Program-made: the position numbers and the translations under genes
In this document: positions 1-8,021 of the stretch, piece after piece
Position numbering within the stretch: the stretch's first letter is position 1
Layout of the letters: each line of letters begins with the position of its first letter
Assembly: GCA_023146255.1 (NCBI GenBank)
Contig: JAGLCJ010000016.1
Location: forward strand, 1 to 64,000
Reading direction: 5' to 3'
Source: Alcanivoracaceae bacterium
GTDB taxonomy: Bacteria; Pseudomonadota; Gammaproteobacteria; Pseudomonadales; Alcanivoracaceae
Length of the DNA stretch: 64,000 bases
Notes under the pieces: model-generated
The model's database searches: none
Seen by the model: only the letters and a program-made list of their open reading frames with translations
What the model was told of the DNA's origin: nothing

Positions 1-35
1 TGCCTGATTGTTAAAGAGCTGCGGGAGCTTCCCGC
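1..35 (-). promoter_or_regulatory. rRNA operon leader: boxB hairpin and boxA antitermination site
   Basis: Read on the minus strand, positions 35-21 form a GCGGGA/TCCCGC hairpin with a 3-nt loop (boxB-like). It is followed directly by AGCTCTTTAACAATCAGGCA at 20-1, which matches the boxA antitermination element (GCTCTTTAACA) of gammaproteobacterial rrn leaders. Together with the promoter at 68-95 this indicates a 16S-23S-5S operon starting just beyond the left edge and transcribed leftward. The rRNA itself is not in the window. Confidence 0.85.
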
Positions 36-67
36 GTCGACTGGCGTCACCGCCGTCGTGGGAGCGC

Positions 68-95
68 ATTCTAGGGAGCGGCGCTCAGGAGTCAA
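68..95 (-). promoter_or_regulatory. rrn P1-type sigma70 promoter
   Basis: On the minus strand TTGACT (95-90) and TAGAAT (73-68) are separated by 16 bp. A GC-rich discriminator follows, and an A-rich stretch upstream (about 96-120) could act as an UP element. The 16-bp spacing and GC-rich discriminator are typical of stringently controlled rRNA promoters. Transcription would start near position 61 and run into the boxB/boxA leader at 35-1. Confidence 0.8.
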
Positions 96-159
96 CAACT
101 TTTTCATCAACTCTTTATCGTTCGGTCACGAAACAGCCAATCAGGGCGAAAACGGCGTT

Positions 160-184
160 TTTTCAGGCAAATAACGCCTGAAAA
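160..184. repeat. inverted repeat downstream of pssA
   Basis: A 9-bp perfect stem (160-168 with 176-184) with a 7-nt loop lies just past the pssA stop codon. On the minus strand the stem is followed by A residues, not a T run, so it is not a convincing intrinsic terminator. It could still stabilise the 3' end of the pssA message. Confidence 0.4.
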
Positions 185-202
185 CCGACCTGCCCCCAAC
201 CG

Positions 203-1000
203 TCAGGCAGCCGCCCCCCGCTGTCGGAAGCGGCGTAGCAGATCCAGAATGACGCCGCTGCCCGCATAGGTAACCCCGACCGCCAGCAGCACCAGTGGCG
301 GGTCAAGGACGACAATGGCGAACGCAACAATCACCCCAAGCAGGGCCCTGACCGGAACCCGGCCAATGTGGTACTCCTTGAAGCTCTGATAGCGCACCGA
401 AGAAACCATCAGCAGGCCGGCACTGGCGGTGACAAATGCCACCAGCAGGCCAACATCCGACCCGTCTATACCTTTAGCCGCACCGAGCCAGACCATGGTT
501 GCCACCAACCCGGCCCCGCTTGGACTGGGGAGGCCGGTGAAGTAACGCTTGTCAGAGGTTTCCGCCTGGATATTGAAACGCGCCAGCCGCAGGGCGGCAC
601 AGGCAACATAGATAAACGCAGCAGCCCAGCCAAGCTTGCCAAGATCAGTCAGCGCCCAGGAGTAGGCCACCAGACCAGGCGCGACGCCGAAGGCAACACA
701 GTCCGACAAGGAGTCATACTCCGCCCCGAACTTGCTCTGGGTGTTGGTCATGCGGGCCACGCTGCCATCCAGACCATCCAGAATGCCGGCAACAATAATG
801 GCAATGGCGGCATACTCGAAATGGCCGTTCATGGCCGCGACGATGGCGTAGAAACCGGCAAACAGGGCACCCGTGGTAATCAGATTAGGCAGCAAATAAA
901 CGCCCTTGTGGCGCACTCCCTGACGGGCATGATCTGCCTCAATCACCTCGAATTCATGCTCATCCGGTTTTTCTACCGGCTTTTCCTGCTGTTCAGTCAT
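203..1000 (-). CDS. pssA: CDP-diacylglycerol--serine O-phosphatidyltransferase
   Basis: Transfers phosphatidyl from CDP-diacylglycerol to L-serine, the first step to phosphatidylethanolamine, at the inner membrane. The CDP-alcohol phosphotransferase signature is complete: DGSVAR, eight residues, then G-x3-D-x3-D (GAEYDSLSD). Several hydrophobic segments follow. The length of 265 aa is normal for the integral-membrane, Bacillus/Pseudomonas type of PssA. I chose the ATG at 1000 because GGAGGG lies 8 nt upstream; the longer frame starts with TTG. The gene lies downstream of ilvC in the same orientation, an arrangement also known in Pseudomonas, but the hairpin at 1082-1111 probably separates the two transcripts. 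Confidence 0.93.
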   Translation of the reverse strand: MTEQQEKPVEKPDEHEFEVIEADHARQGVRHKGVYLLPNLITTGALFAGFYAIVAAMNGHFEYAAIAIIVAGILDGLDGSVARMTNTQSKFGAEYDSLSDCVAFGVAPGLVAYSWALTDLGKLGWAAAFIYVACAALRLARFNIQAETSDKRYFTGLPSPSGAGLVATMVWLGAAKGIDGSDVGLLVAFVTASAGLLMVSSVRYQSFKEYHIGRVPVRALLGVIVAFAIVVLDPPLVLLAVGVTYAGSGVILDLLRRFRQRGAAA

Positions 1001-1081
1001 GGCCTGTCCCTCCAATCCTCAAGTGTACCCTGCCGGCGCCCCGCCAGATATCCATCCGGCTGCCGATCATACTGCCCCGCC

Positions 1082-1111
1082 AAAACAGAAAACGCGGCCG
1101 AAGCCGCGTTT
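1082..1111 (-). terminator. intrinsic terminator of the ilvIHC operon
   Basis: On the minus strand AAACGCGGC, a TTCG-type tetraloop, GCCGCGTTT and then TTCTGTTTT form a strong hairpin with a T-rich tail, 22 bp after the ilvC stop codon. Confidence 0.8.
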
Positions 1112-1132
1112 CAGGGACATCAGGCAGAGCAA

Positions 1133-2149
1133 TCAGTTCTTGCTCTTGTCGATGATCTTGTTGGCCTGAATCCACGGCATCATGCCACGCAGCTTCTCGC
1201 CCACCTGCTCAATCGGGTGCGCCGCGTTGTTACGACGATACGCCGTCATCGACGGGTAGTTATGCGCGCCCTCAGCGATGAACATCTTGGCGTACTCACC
1301 GTTCTGAATACGCTTCAGGGCATTACGCATGGCTGCGCGGGACTGATCGTTGATCACCTCCGGGCCAGTGACGTACTCGCCATACTCCGCATTGTTGGAG
1401 ATCGAGTAGTTCATGTTGGCAATGCCGCCTTCGTACATCAGATCGACAATCAGCTTGAGCTCGTGCAGACACTCAAAGTAGGCCATCTCCGGGGCATAGC
1501 CTGCTTCTACCAGAGTTTCGAAGCCAGCCTTGACCAGCTCGACCGCACCACCACAGAGCACAGCCTGCTCGCCGAACAGGTCGGTTTCGGTCTCGTCCTT
1601 GAAGGTGGTTTCGATAATGCCGGTGCGGCCACCACCCACGCCCGAAGCGTAGGACAGAGCCAGCTTTTTGGCGTTGCCGGAAGCGTCCTGATAGATAGCG
1701 ATCAGGTCAGGAATACCACCGCCTTTGACAAACTCGCTGCGCACGGTATGACCCGGCGCCTTGGGCGCGATCATAATGACGTCGAGATCGGCGCGCGGCA
1801 CCACCTGATTGTAATGGATGGCAAAACCATGAGCGAAAGCCAGAGTGGCGCCTTTCTTCAGGTTTGGCTCGATCTCATTGCGGTACAGCTGGGACTGGAA
1901 CTCGTCCGGGGTCAGGATCATGACCACGTCCGCCCACTGCACAGCCTCCGGCACCGGCTTGACGGTCAGGCCGGACTTCTCGGCCTTGGCAGCCGAAGCC
2001 GAACCCGGGCGCAGGCCGACGACAACGTCAACGCCAGAGTCTTTCAGGTTGTTGGCATGGGCATGGCCCTGCGAGCCGTAGCCGATAACGGCCACTTTCT
2101 TGCTCTTGATGATCGAAAGATCGCAGTCTTTGTCGTAGTAAACTTGCAT
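1133..2149 (-). CDS. ilvC: ketol-acid reductoisomerase (NADP+), class I
   Basis: Converts acetolactate or acetohydroxybutyrate to the dihydroxy acids of valine and isoleucine synthesis, using NADPH and Mg2+. The product of 338 aa is the short class I form. The Rossmann fingerprint GYGSQGHAHANNL is near residue 25, and the C-terminal knotted domain carries the metal ligands, including the ETDLFGEQ segment. The start at 2149 (MQVYYDKDCD) is preceded by AGGGGA; the upstream in-frame Met lacks a site. It is the last gene of ilvI-ilvH-ilvC, which together supply the first two steps of the pathway. Confidence 0.96.
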   Translation of the reverse strand: MQVYYDKDCDLSIIKSKKVAVIGYGSQGHAHANNLKDSGVDVVVGLRPGSASAAKAEKSGLTVKPVPEAVQWADVVMILTPDEFQSQLYRNEIEPNLKKGATLAFAHGFAIHYNQVVPRADLDVIMIAPKAPGHTVRSEFVKGGGIPDLIAIYQDASGNAKKLALSYASGVGGGRTGIIETTFKDETETDLFGEQAVLCGGAVELVKAGFETLVEAGYAPEMAYFECLHELKLIVDLMYEGGIANMNYSISNNAEYGEYVTGPEVINDQSRAAMRNALKRIQNGEYAKMFIAEGAHNYPSMTAYRRNNAAHPIEQVGEKLRGMMPWIQANKIIDKSKN

Positions 2150-2238
2150 GATTTTCCCCTGTTGACTCGCCGCCGGCATTCGTTAAGGCGGCGAATAATA
2201 CGATTCTGCCGGCGATTACTCCACCACCGGCGCGCAAA

Positions 2239-2730
2239 TCAGATACTCAATACCTTTTCACCCCGGGCAATACCGGAGACCCCGGTTCGCACCACCTCCA
2301 GCACCTGAGCGTCGCCGATGGTGCCGATAAAGGCATCCAGCTTGTCCGAAGTGCCTGCCAACTGGACGGTGTAAACCGAGCTGGTCACATCGACAATCTG
2401 GCCACGGAAGATGTCCACGGTACGCTTGACCTCGGCACGCTGGGCGCCGGTAGCCTTGACCTTGCACAACATCAGCTCGCGCTCGATATGGGCCCCCTCG
2501 GTCAGGTCGACCAGCTTGACCACCTCGATCAGCTTGTTCAGGTTCTTGGTGATGCGCTCAATCTGCCGGTCATCGCCAAAGGTGGTCAGGGTCAGTCGGG
2601 ACAGGGTCTTGTCCTCGGTCGGCGCCACGGTCAGCGTTTCGATGTTATAGCCACGCTGAGAAAACAGACCGACCACACGGGACAGCGCACCCGGTTCGTT
2701 TTCCATCAGGATCGAAATAATCCGTCTCAT
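2239..2730 (-). CDS. ilvH: acetolactate synthase small (regulatory) subunit
   Basis: Regulatory subunit of acetohydroxyacid synthase. It binds valine for feedback inhibition and raises the activity of the large subunit. The 163-aa length equals that of E. coli IlvH. An N-terminal ACT domain (RRIISILMENEPGALSRVVG) is followed by the conserved C-terminal small-subunit domain. The start at 2730 lies two bases after the ilvI stop, which implies translational coupling. The longer frame, opening at 2760 inside ilvI, is rejected because the family N-terminus begins with MRRI. Confidence 0.95.
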   Translation of the reverse strand: MRRIISILMENEPGALSRVVGLFSQRGYNIETLTVAPTEDKTLSRLTLTTFGDDRQIERITKNLNKLIEVVKLVDLTEGAHIERELMLCKVKATGAQRAEVKRTVDIFRGQIVDVTSSVYTVQLAGTSDKLDAFIGTIGDAQVLEVVRTGVSGIARGEKVLSI

Positions 2731-2732
2731 GA

Positions 2733-4454
2733 TCAGGTCCGCTCCGTTTTGCTGAGCCACATATCGCGCATCGCGCCATCGGCAATGTGCATCGGATAAA
2801 CGTGCTCGCTCGGATCCACGTAGATATCCATGAACACCAGACGATCCTTCAGGGAAAATGCCTTTTCCATGGCCGCATCCAGATCCTCAATGCGATCCAC
2901 ACGCATGCCGACATGACCATAAGCCTCGGCCAGACGAACGAAATCCGGCAGGGAATCCATGTACGACTGACTGTGGCGGCCACCGTACTGCATGTCCTGC
3001 CACTGCCGTACCATGCCCAGCGCCTGGTTATTGATGTTAATGATCTTGATCGGCAGGCCATACTGCAGGCAGGTGGACAGCTCCTGAATATTCATCTGGA
3101 TCGAGCCTTCACCGGTGACGCAGGCAACCGTCGCATTCGGGAATGCAAACTGCACGCCCATCGCCGATGGCAGCCCAAAGCCCATGGTGCCGAGGCCACC
3201 GGAGTTGATCCAGCGACGCGGCTTGTCGAACTTGTAAAACTGGGCAGCAAACATCTGGTGCTGGCCAACGTCGGAGGTCACATAAGCATCGCCCCTGGTG
3301 GCGCGATACAACGCCTCCACCACCTGCTGCGGCTTCATCGGACCATCACCGTTGGTCTCGTAGCGCAGACCGTGATACTCGCGCCAACCCTGAATTTCCT
3401 GCCACCAGCGCTCCAGTGCCTTTTCATCGGGACGCTCAGCGGATTCCTCCACCATCGCTACCATGTCTTCCAGTACCTGCTTCACTGGACCAACAATCGG
3501 CACATCGGCGCGAACGTTTTTGGAAATCGTCGCGGGATCAACGTCGATATGAATAATGGTAGCGCCCGGGCAAAACTTCTGCGTGTGGTTGGTAACGCGG
3601 TCGTCGAAACGGGCGCCCACGGCAACAATCAGATCGCTGCTGTGCATGACCATGTTGGCTTCATAGGTGCCGTGCATGCCAAGCATGCCGAGGAATTGCT
3701 TGTCCGAACCCGGGTACGCGCCAAGCCCCATCAGGGTGTTGGTGACCGGAAAATTCAGCAGTCGGGCCAGCTTGGTGAGATGCTCACTGCCTTCACCCAG
3801 AATCACCCCGCCGCCAGCATAAATCACCGGCCGGCGAGCCTTCATCATCTCGTCGACTGCCTTGCGAATCTGTCCGGAATGGCCACGCGCCACCGGCGAG
3901 TAGGAACGCATTTTGACTTTCTTCGGGTACTCGTAAGGCAACTTGACCAGCGGGCTGGTCTTGTCCTTGGGGATATCGATCAGCACCGGCCCGGGGCGGC
4001 CAGTGGTGGCGATATAGAACGCCTTCTTGACCATCTCCGGGATGTCTTCAACATTGCGCACCGAGAAACTGTGCTTCACGATCGGCCGGCATATCCCGAC
4101 CATATCGGTTTCCTGAAAGGCGTCATCGCCAATCCAGTCAGAACGCACCTGACCGGACAGCACGACCATCGGAATGGAATCCATATAGGCAGTGGCAATG
4201 CCGGTAACGGCATTGGTCGCGCCTGGGCCGGAGGTTACCAGTACCACGCCGGGCTTGCCGGTGGCACGGGCGTAACCGTCTGCCGCATGGGTTGCCGCCT
4301 GCTCGTGGCGGACCAGAATATGTTGCACCTTGTCCTGCTGGAACAAGGCATCATAGATGTGGAGGACGGCACCACCCGGGTAGCCGAAAATGATCTCAAC
4401 TCCTTCATCCTGCAAAGCGCGGACAACCATCTCCGCACCAGATAACTTTTCCAC
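2733..4454 (-). CDS. ilvI: acetolactate synthase large (catalytic) subunit
   Basis: Thiamine-diphosphate enzyme condensing two pyruvates, or pyruvate and 2-oxobutyrate, to acetohydroxy acids; first committed step of branched-chain amino acid synthesis. The 573-aa protein has the catalytic Glu context (VRHEQAATHAADGYAR), the central FAD/Rossmann-like domain, and the C-terminal ThDP motif (GEGSIQMNIQEL ending in NN). Translation appears to start at GTG (4454) with AGAGGG upstream. First gene of the ilvI-ilvH-ilvC operon; a candidate promoter lies at 4723-4750 and leaves a leader of about 260 nt. Confidence 0.95.
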   Translation of the reverse strand: MEKLSGAEMVVRALQDEGVEIIFGYPGGAVLHIYDALFQQDKVQHILVRHEQAATHAADGYARATGKPGVVLVTSGPGATNAVTGIATAYMDSIPMVVLSGQVRSDWIGDDAFQETDMVGICRPIVKHSFSVRNVEDIPEMVKKAFYIATTGRPGPVLIDIPKDKTSPLVKLPYEYPKKVKMRSYSPVARGHSGQIRKAVDEMMKARRPVIYAGGGVILGEGSEHLTKLARLLNFPVTNTLMGLGAYPGSDKQFLGMLGMHGTYEANMVMHSSDLIVAVGARFDDRVTNHTQKFCPGATIIHIDVDPATISKNVRADVPIVGPVKQVLEDMVAMVEESAERPDEKALERWWQEIQGWREYHGLRYETNGDGPMKPQQVVEALYRATRGDAYVTSDVGQHQMFAAQFYKFDKPRRWINSGGLGTMGFGLPSAMGVQFAFPNATVACVTGEGSIQMNIQELSTCLQYGLPIKIININNQALGMVRQWQDMQYGGRHSQSYMDSLPDFVRLAEAYGHVGMRVDRIEDLDAAMEKAFSLKDRLVFMDIYVDPSEHVYPMHIADGAMRDMWLSKTERT

Positions 4455-4834
4455 AGTGAAGCCCTCTGCTGGTCAAACCACTTCAGCCGGCACGGCGGCG
4501 CCGTCCAGCTCTGGCATTTTCCATCGTCGGTTTTCTCGTCTGCGAAAGGAAAGCGCTGCTGGGCTTTCCGTCATGCCGGGCGGGGGTTGACCGCGTCGGA
4601 GCAGACTGTGGGGATGGTGTGGCAGTGTCACTGCTGGGACGCCGCGGTAACGACGCCCGGATTCCCGGCCGGTCCGTCACGGGGGTGGTGCGACGGTCGG
4701 TCTCGAACTCCGGAGACCGGCAATTCTGGCAGATTCGCTCGTGTTGTCAAACAGTTGCCGCCCGGCCGGGCTTGCCGCCACTGGCCAAGGCAGGGCATTC
4801 TAACGGCCTCAGGCACTTTACTTACGGAGAAACC
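4455..4834. other. divergent intergenic region with the ilv leader
   Basis: This 380-bp gap separates ilvI (minus) from the DUF4124 gene (plus). It holds a minus-strand promoter candidate (4723-4750), a CGGTCTC/GAGACCG hairpin (4698-4719) at the expected transcript start, and a GGAAAGC/GCTTTCC hairpin (4569-4548 on the minus strand) followed by TTTCG that could act as an attenuator. I see no short ORF rich in Ile, Val or Leu codons, so classical ribosome-mediated attenuation is not supported. A 65-codon minus-strand ORF (4680-4483) has no such codon run and looks like chance. Confidence 0.5.
4723..4750 (-). promoter_or_regulatory. candidate sigma70 promoter for ilvIHC
   Basis: On the minus strand a perfect TTGACA (4750-4745) and CAGAAT (4728-4723) are 16 bp apart. 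It is the best match in the gap upstream of ilvI. The start site would be near 4715. Confidence 0.5.
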
Positions 4835-5299
4835 ATGGCCCGGCCCACCCGATTACTGATTACCGTAATGATCGGCTCCCTGCTGTGCAGCCCGGTGCTG
4901 GCCGCCAAGTTCTACCGCTGGACCGATGACAAGGGCGTCACTCATTACACCCAGACTCCACCTCCGGAGGGCACCCAGGGCAAGGAAGTCCGCATTCAGG
5001 GCGGTGCCTCATCGGATCAGGACGAGGAACTGCAGCGTCTTGAACAGCAGCGCCAACAGGCAGAGGCGGAGCGCAAGCGTCAGGCTGAGCAGGCTGCCGA
5101 GGCACAGCGAGAGAAGGAAAAACCTGCCGAAGTGAGTCAGGAGCGCTGCGAACAGCACCGCAAGAATCTGGAGGAGCTGCGTAACAAGCCTGTGGTCCGT
5201 GCCACTGACCCTGCCACCGGAGAAGTGACCACTCTGGACGCCGACGCCCGGCAAAAGATGATCGATGACACCCTCAAGGCACTGGAAAAGTGTGACTGA
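4835..5299 (+). CDS. DUF4124 domain-containing exported protein
   Basis: A 154-aa protein of unknown function. An N-terminal signal peptide (about residues 1-23, ending in SPVLAA) is followed by a DUF4124 domain (KFYRWTDDKGVTHYTQTPPP), which is common in exported gammaproteobacterial proteins. The middle (about 65-110) is a highly charged Gln/Glu/Arg-rich coiled coil, and the C-terminus has two Cys. The ATG at 4835 follows CGGAGA; the longer upstream frame has no signal-like start. Probably monocistronic: it is flanked by the gap before it and a terminator after it. Location is likely periplasmic. Confidence 0.85.
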   Translation: MARPTRLLITVMIGSLLCSPVLAAKFYRWTDDKGVTHYTQTPPPEGTQGKEVRIQGGASSDQDEELQRLEQQRQQAEAERKRQAEQAAEAQREKEKPAEVSQERCEQHRKNLEELRNKPVVRATDPATGEVTTLDADARQKMIDDTLKALEKCD

Positions 5300-5314
5300 C
5301 ACGCAAGTCCTGAA

Positions 5315-5351
5315 GCAATAAAAAGGCCGTCAACGACGGCCTTTTTATTGC
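5315..5351. terminator. bidirectional terminator between DUF4124 gene and clpB
   Basis: A perfect 17-bp stem (5315-5331 with 5335-5351) with a 3-nt loop. The GC core GGCCGTC/GACGGCC is flanked by A and T runs, so it can work for both convergent genes. Confidence 0.9.
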
Positions 5352-5361
5352 TGAGGCGAAC

Positions 5362-7938
5362 TCAGTGCGCCTTGCCAAAACTTAATTGATCACCATCCAC
5401 TTCAATCCGAACGGTATCTCCGGGCGCATAACTGCCGCCCAGAATTCGCTGCGCCAGCGGGTTCTCAATGCGCTGCTGAATGGCCCGCTTTAATGGCCGG
5501 GCACCGTATACCGGGTCGTAGCCCGCCGCCACCAGCAGATCCAGCGCCGCATCAGATAACACCAGTCGCAGATCCCGTTCAGCCAATCGGCGACGCAGGC
5601 CCTCAAGCTGGATGTTGGCGATACCATGAATCTGGTCACGGGCCAGCGGATGGAATACCACCACCTCGTCAATCCGATTGATGAACTCGGGGCGAAAATG
5701 ACCACCGACCACATCCATTACCGCAGACTTCATACGCTCATAGTTTTCCTCACCCGCCATGCGCTGTATCAGGTCGGACCCGAGGTTCGATGTCATCACA
5801 ATCACTGCATTGCGGAAATCCACGGTGCGTCCCTGACCGTCAGTGAGACGACCATCATCAAGCACCTGCAAAAGGATGTTGAACACATCCGGATGCGCTT
5901 TTTCAACCTCATCAAGCAGCAGCACAGCATAGGGTCGACGACGTACGGCCTCGGTCAGATAACCGCCCTCCTCATAACCGACATAACCGGGCGGCGCGCC
6001 GATCAGTCGAGCAACGGAATGCTTCTCCATGAACTCGGACATATCGATTCGCACCATGGCGTCTTCGGTATCGAACAGGAATTCCGCCAGCGATTTACAC
6101 AGCTCAGTCTTGCCGACACCGGTTGGGCCGAGAAACAGGAACGAGCCATTCGGTCGATTCGGGTCAGACAGACCGGCGCGGGAACGACGCACTGCATTGG
6201 CCACAGCCTGAACCGCTTCATCCTGACCAACCACACGCTTATGCAGCGCATCTTCCATTCGCAGCAGCTTTTCGCGCTCGCCCTCGAGCATTTTCGACAC
6301 CGGGATGCCGGTCCACTTTGACACCACCTCGGCAATTTCTTCATCGCTGACCTTGTTGCGCAGCAGCTGCGTTTCCACTTCCGCGCCCTTGGCCTCAGCG
6401 AGCTTGCGCTCAAGGTCCGGAATGACCCCGTACTGCAGTTCCGACATACGACTGAGATCGCCGGCACGACGGGCCTGGTCCATTTCCACCCGAGCTTTCT
6501 CCAGATCTGCCTTGTAATTCTGGGCGCCGGCAAGGGTCGCCTTTTCGGCATCCCATATTTCCCGCAAGTCGGCATACTCCTTTTCCAGCCGGCCGATATC
6601 TTCTTCCAGCTTGTCGAGTCGCTTTTTGCTGGCCTCATCGGTTTCCTTGCGAACCGCTTCACGCTCCATCTTCAGCTGAATCAGCTTGCGGTCGAGACGA
6701 TCCATTTCCTCCGGCATGGAATCGATTTCCATACGGATACGGCTGCCGGCCTCATCAATCAGGTCGATGGCCTTATCTGGCAACTGTCGATCAGTGATAT
6801 AACGCTGGGACAGCTTTGCGGCGGCGATAATCGCACCATCAGTAATTTCGACACCATGGTGCACCTCATAACGCTCCTTCAGGCCGCGCAGTATGGCTAT
6901 GGTGTCTTCCACCGACGGCTCATCCACCAGCACTTTCTGGAAGCGCCGCTCCAGCGCCGCATCCTTCTCGATATACTGACGATATTCATCCAGCGTGGTC
7001 GCGCCAACACAATGCAACTCACCGCGAGCCAGCGCCGGCTTCAGCATATTGCCCGCATCCATGGCGCCGTCGGCCTTGCCAGCGCCAACCATGGTATGCA
7101 GCTCGTCAATAAACAGAATGACACGACCTTCCTGCTTGGCCAGTTCATTCAGCACAGCCTTCAGTCGCTCTTCGAATTCGCCTCGATACTTTGCCCCGGC
7201 GATCAATGCAGCCATATCCAGCGACAGCACCAGCTTGTCTTTCAAGCCCTCCGGCACCTCGCCGTTAACAATACGCTGGGCCAGACCTTCAACGATCGCC
7301 GTTTTACCGACGCCGGGCTCACCAATCAGCACCGGATTGTTCTTGGTGCGCCGCTGCAACACCTGAATAGTGCGGCGAATTTCGTCATCACGACCAATCA
7401 CTGGATCAAGCTTGCCCTCTTCCGCACGCTTGGTCAGATCCACCGTGTATTTGTCCAGCGCTTCACGTTTGTCTTCGGCATTAGGATCGTTCACCGATTC
7501 GCCTCCACGCAGTTCATTGATTTTTTCCGCCAGCACTTTTTTAACCACGCCAACGCGGGACAGGATCTTGCCGAGCTCACCGCTGTCATCACAGGCGGCC
7601 AGCAGTATTGCCTCACTGGAAATATATTGATCACCACGCTGTTGCGCCTCGCGATCGGCCAGATTGAACAGCCGACTGAGGTTCTGCGACACCTGCACAT
7701 CACCACTGAATGGCTTTACAACCGCGAGATTGTCCAGCGCCAGCTGTAGCGCAGTGTCGAGATCACCAACATTGATACCGACCCGGCCCAATAATGGCCG
7801 GGTACTGCCGCCCTGCTGACGCAGCAGCGCCAGCATCACATGTACCGGCTCGATACTGGAATGGCTACGACCGACCGCCAGCGACTGGGCCTCACCGATG
7901 GCTTCCTGAAGACGTGCAGTAAATTTGTCGAAACGCAT
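5362..7938 (-). CDS. clpB: ATP-dependent chaperone ClpB
   Basis: Hsp100 disaggregase that threads aggregated proteins through its hexamer pore together with DnaK. The 858-aa length is standard. Domains in order: Clp N-domain repeats (about 1-145), first AAA+ module with Walker A GEPGVGKT (about 205), long coiled-coil middle domain (about 410-525), second AAA+ module with Walker A GPTGVGKT (about 605), and C-terminal D2-small domain. Pore-loop and Walker B motifs are intact. A sigma32-type promoter (7974-8002) lies about 35 bp upstream, in line with heat-shock control. It is read alone and ends at a strong terminator. Confidence 0.97.
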   Translation of the reverse strand: MRFDKFTARLQEAIGEAQSLAVGRSHSSIEPVHVMLALLRQQGGSTRPLLGRVGINVGDLDTALQLALDNLAVVKPFSGDVQVSQNLSRLFNLADREAQQRGDQYISSEAILLAACDDSGELGKILSRVGVVKKVLAEKINELRGGESVNDPNAEDKREALDKYTVDLTKRAEEGKLDPVIGRDDEIRRTIQVLQRRTKNNPVLIGEPGVGKTAIVEGLAQRIVNGEVPEGLKDKLVLSLDMAALIAGAKYRGEFEERLKAVLNELAKQEGRVILFIDELHTMVGAGKADGAMDAGNMLKPALARGELHCVGATTLDEYRQYIEKDAALERRFQKVLVDEPSVEDTIAILRGLKERYEVHHGVEITDGAIIAAAKLSQRYITDRQLPDKAIDLIDEAGSRIRMEIDSMPEEMDRLDRKLIQLKMEREAVRKETDEASKKRLDKLEEDIGRLEKEYADLREIWDAEKATLAGAQNYKADLEKARVEMDQARRAGDLSRMSELQYGVIPDLERKLAEAKGAEVETQLLRNKVSDEEIAEVVSKWTGIPVSKMLEGEREKLLRMEDALHKRVVGQDEAVQAVANAVRRSRAGLSDPNRPNGSFLFLGPTGVGKTELCKSLAEFLFDTEDAMVRIDMSEFMEKHSVARLIGAPPGYVGYEEGGYLTEAVRRRPYAVLLLDEVEKAHPDVFNILLQVLDDGRLTDGQGRTVDFRNAVIVMTSNLGSDLIQRMAGEENYERMKSAVMDVVGGHFRPEFINRIDEVVVFHPLARDQIHGIANIQLEGLRRRLAERDLRLVLSDAALDLLVAAGYDPVYGARPLKRAIQQRIENPLAQRILGGSYAPGDTVRIEVDGDQLSFGKAH

Positions 7939-7973
7939 GATGTGCCTCTCCCGGCAACTCTTCCGATGCCGCC

Positions 7974-8002
7974 TAGATGCGGGCGAATTTCATGGTTTCA
8001 AG
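7974..8002 (-). promoter_or_regulatory. sigma32 (heat-shock) promoter of clpB
   Basis: On the minus strand CTTGAAA (8002-7996), 12 bp, then CCCGCATCTA (7983-7974) closely match the RpoH consensus CTTGAA - CCCCATNT. The element lies 36 bp upstream of the clpB start and in the gap after pgeF. Confidence 0.75.
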
Positions 8003-8021
8003 CAAAACAGAGCAGAACGAC

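Noticed and set aside
160..184. Intrinsic terminator for pssA
   Set aside because: The stem is good but is followed by A residues on the minus strand; kept only as an inverted repeat.
993..1175. 60-aa minus-strand ORF between ilvC and pssA
   Set aside because: It runs through the ilvC terminator hairpin and overlaps the pssA start; no ribosome-binding site.
368..2308. 646-aa plus-strand open frame
   Set aside because: It lies antisense to pssA and ilvC, has no domain I recognise and no ribosome-binding site; long antisense frames are common in GC-rich DNA.
2787..4445. 552-aa plus-strand open frame
   Set aside because: Fully antisense to ilvI, whose product is clear.
4483..4680. 65-aa minus-strand ORF as an ilv leader peptide
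   Set aside because: It has no run of branched-chain amino acid codons and ends in Arg/Ala/Gly; its place is plausible but composition is not.
4698..4719. Part of a tRNA gene (T-arm like sequence)
   Set aside because: GGTCTCGAACTCC looks vaguely like a T-arm but no acceptor, D or anticodon stems can be formed around it.
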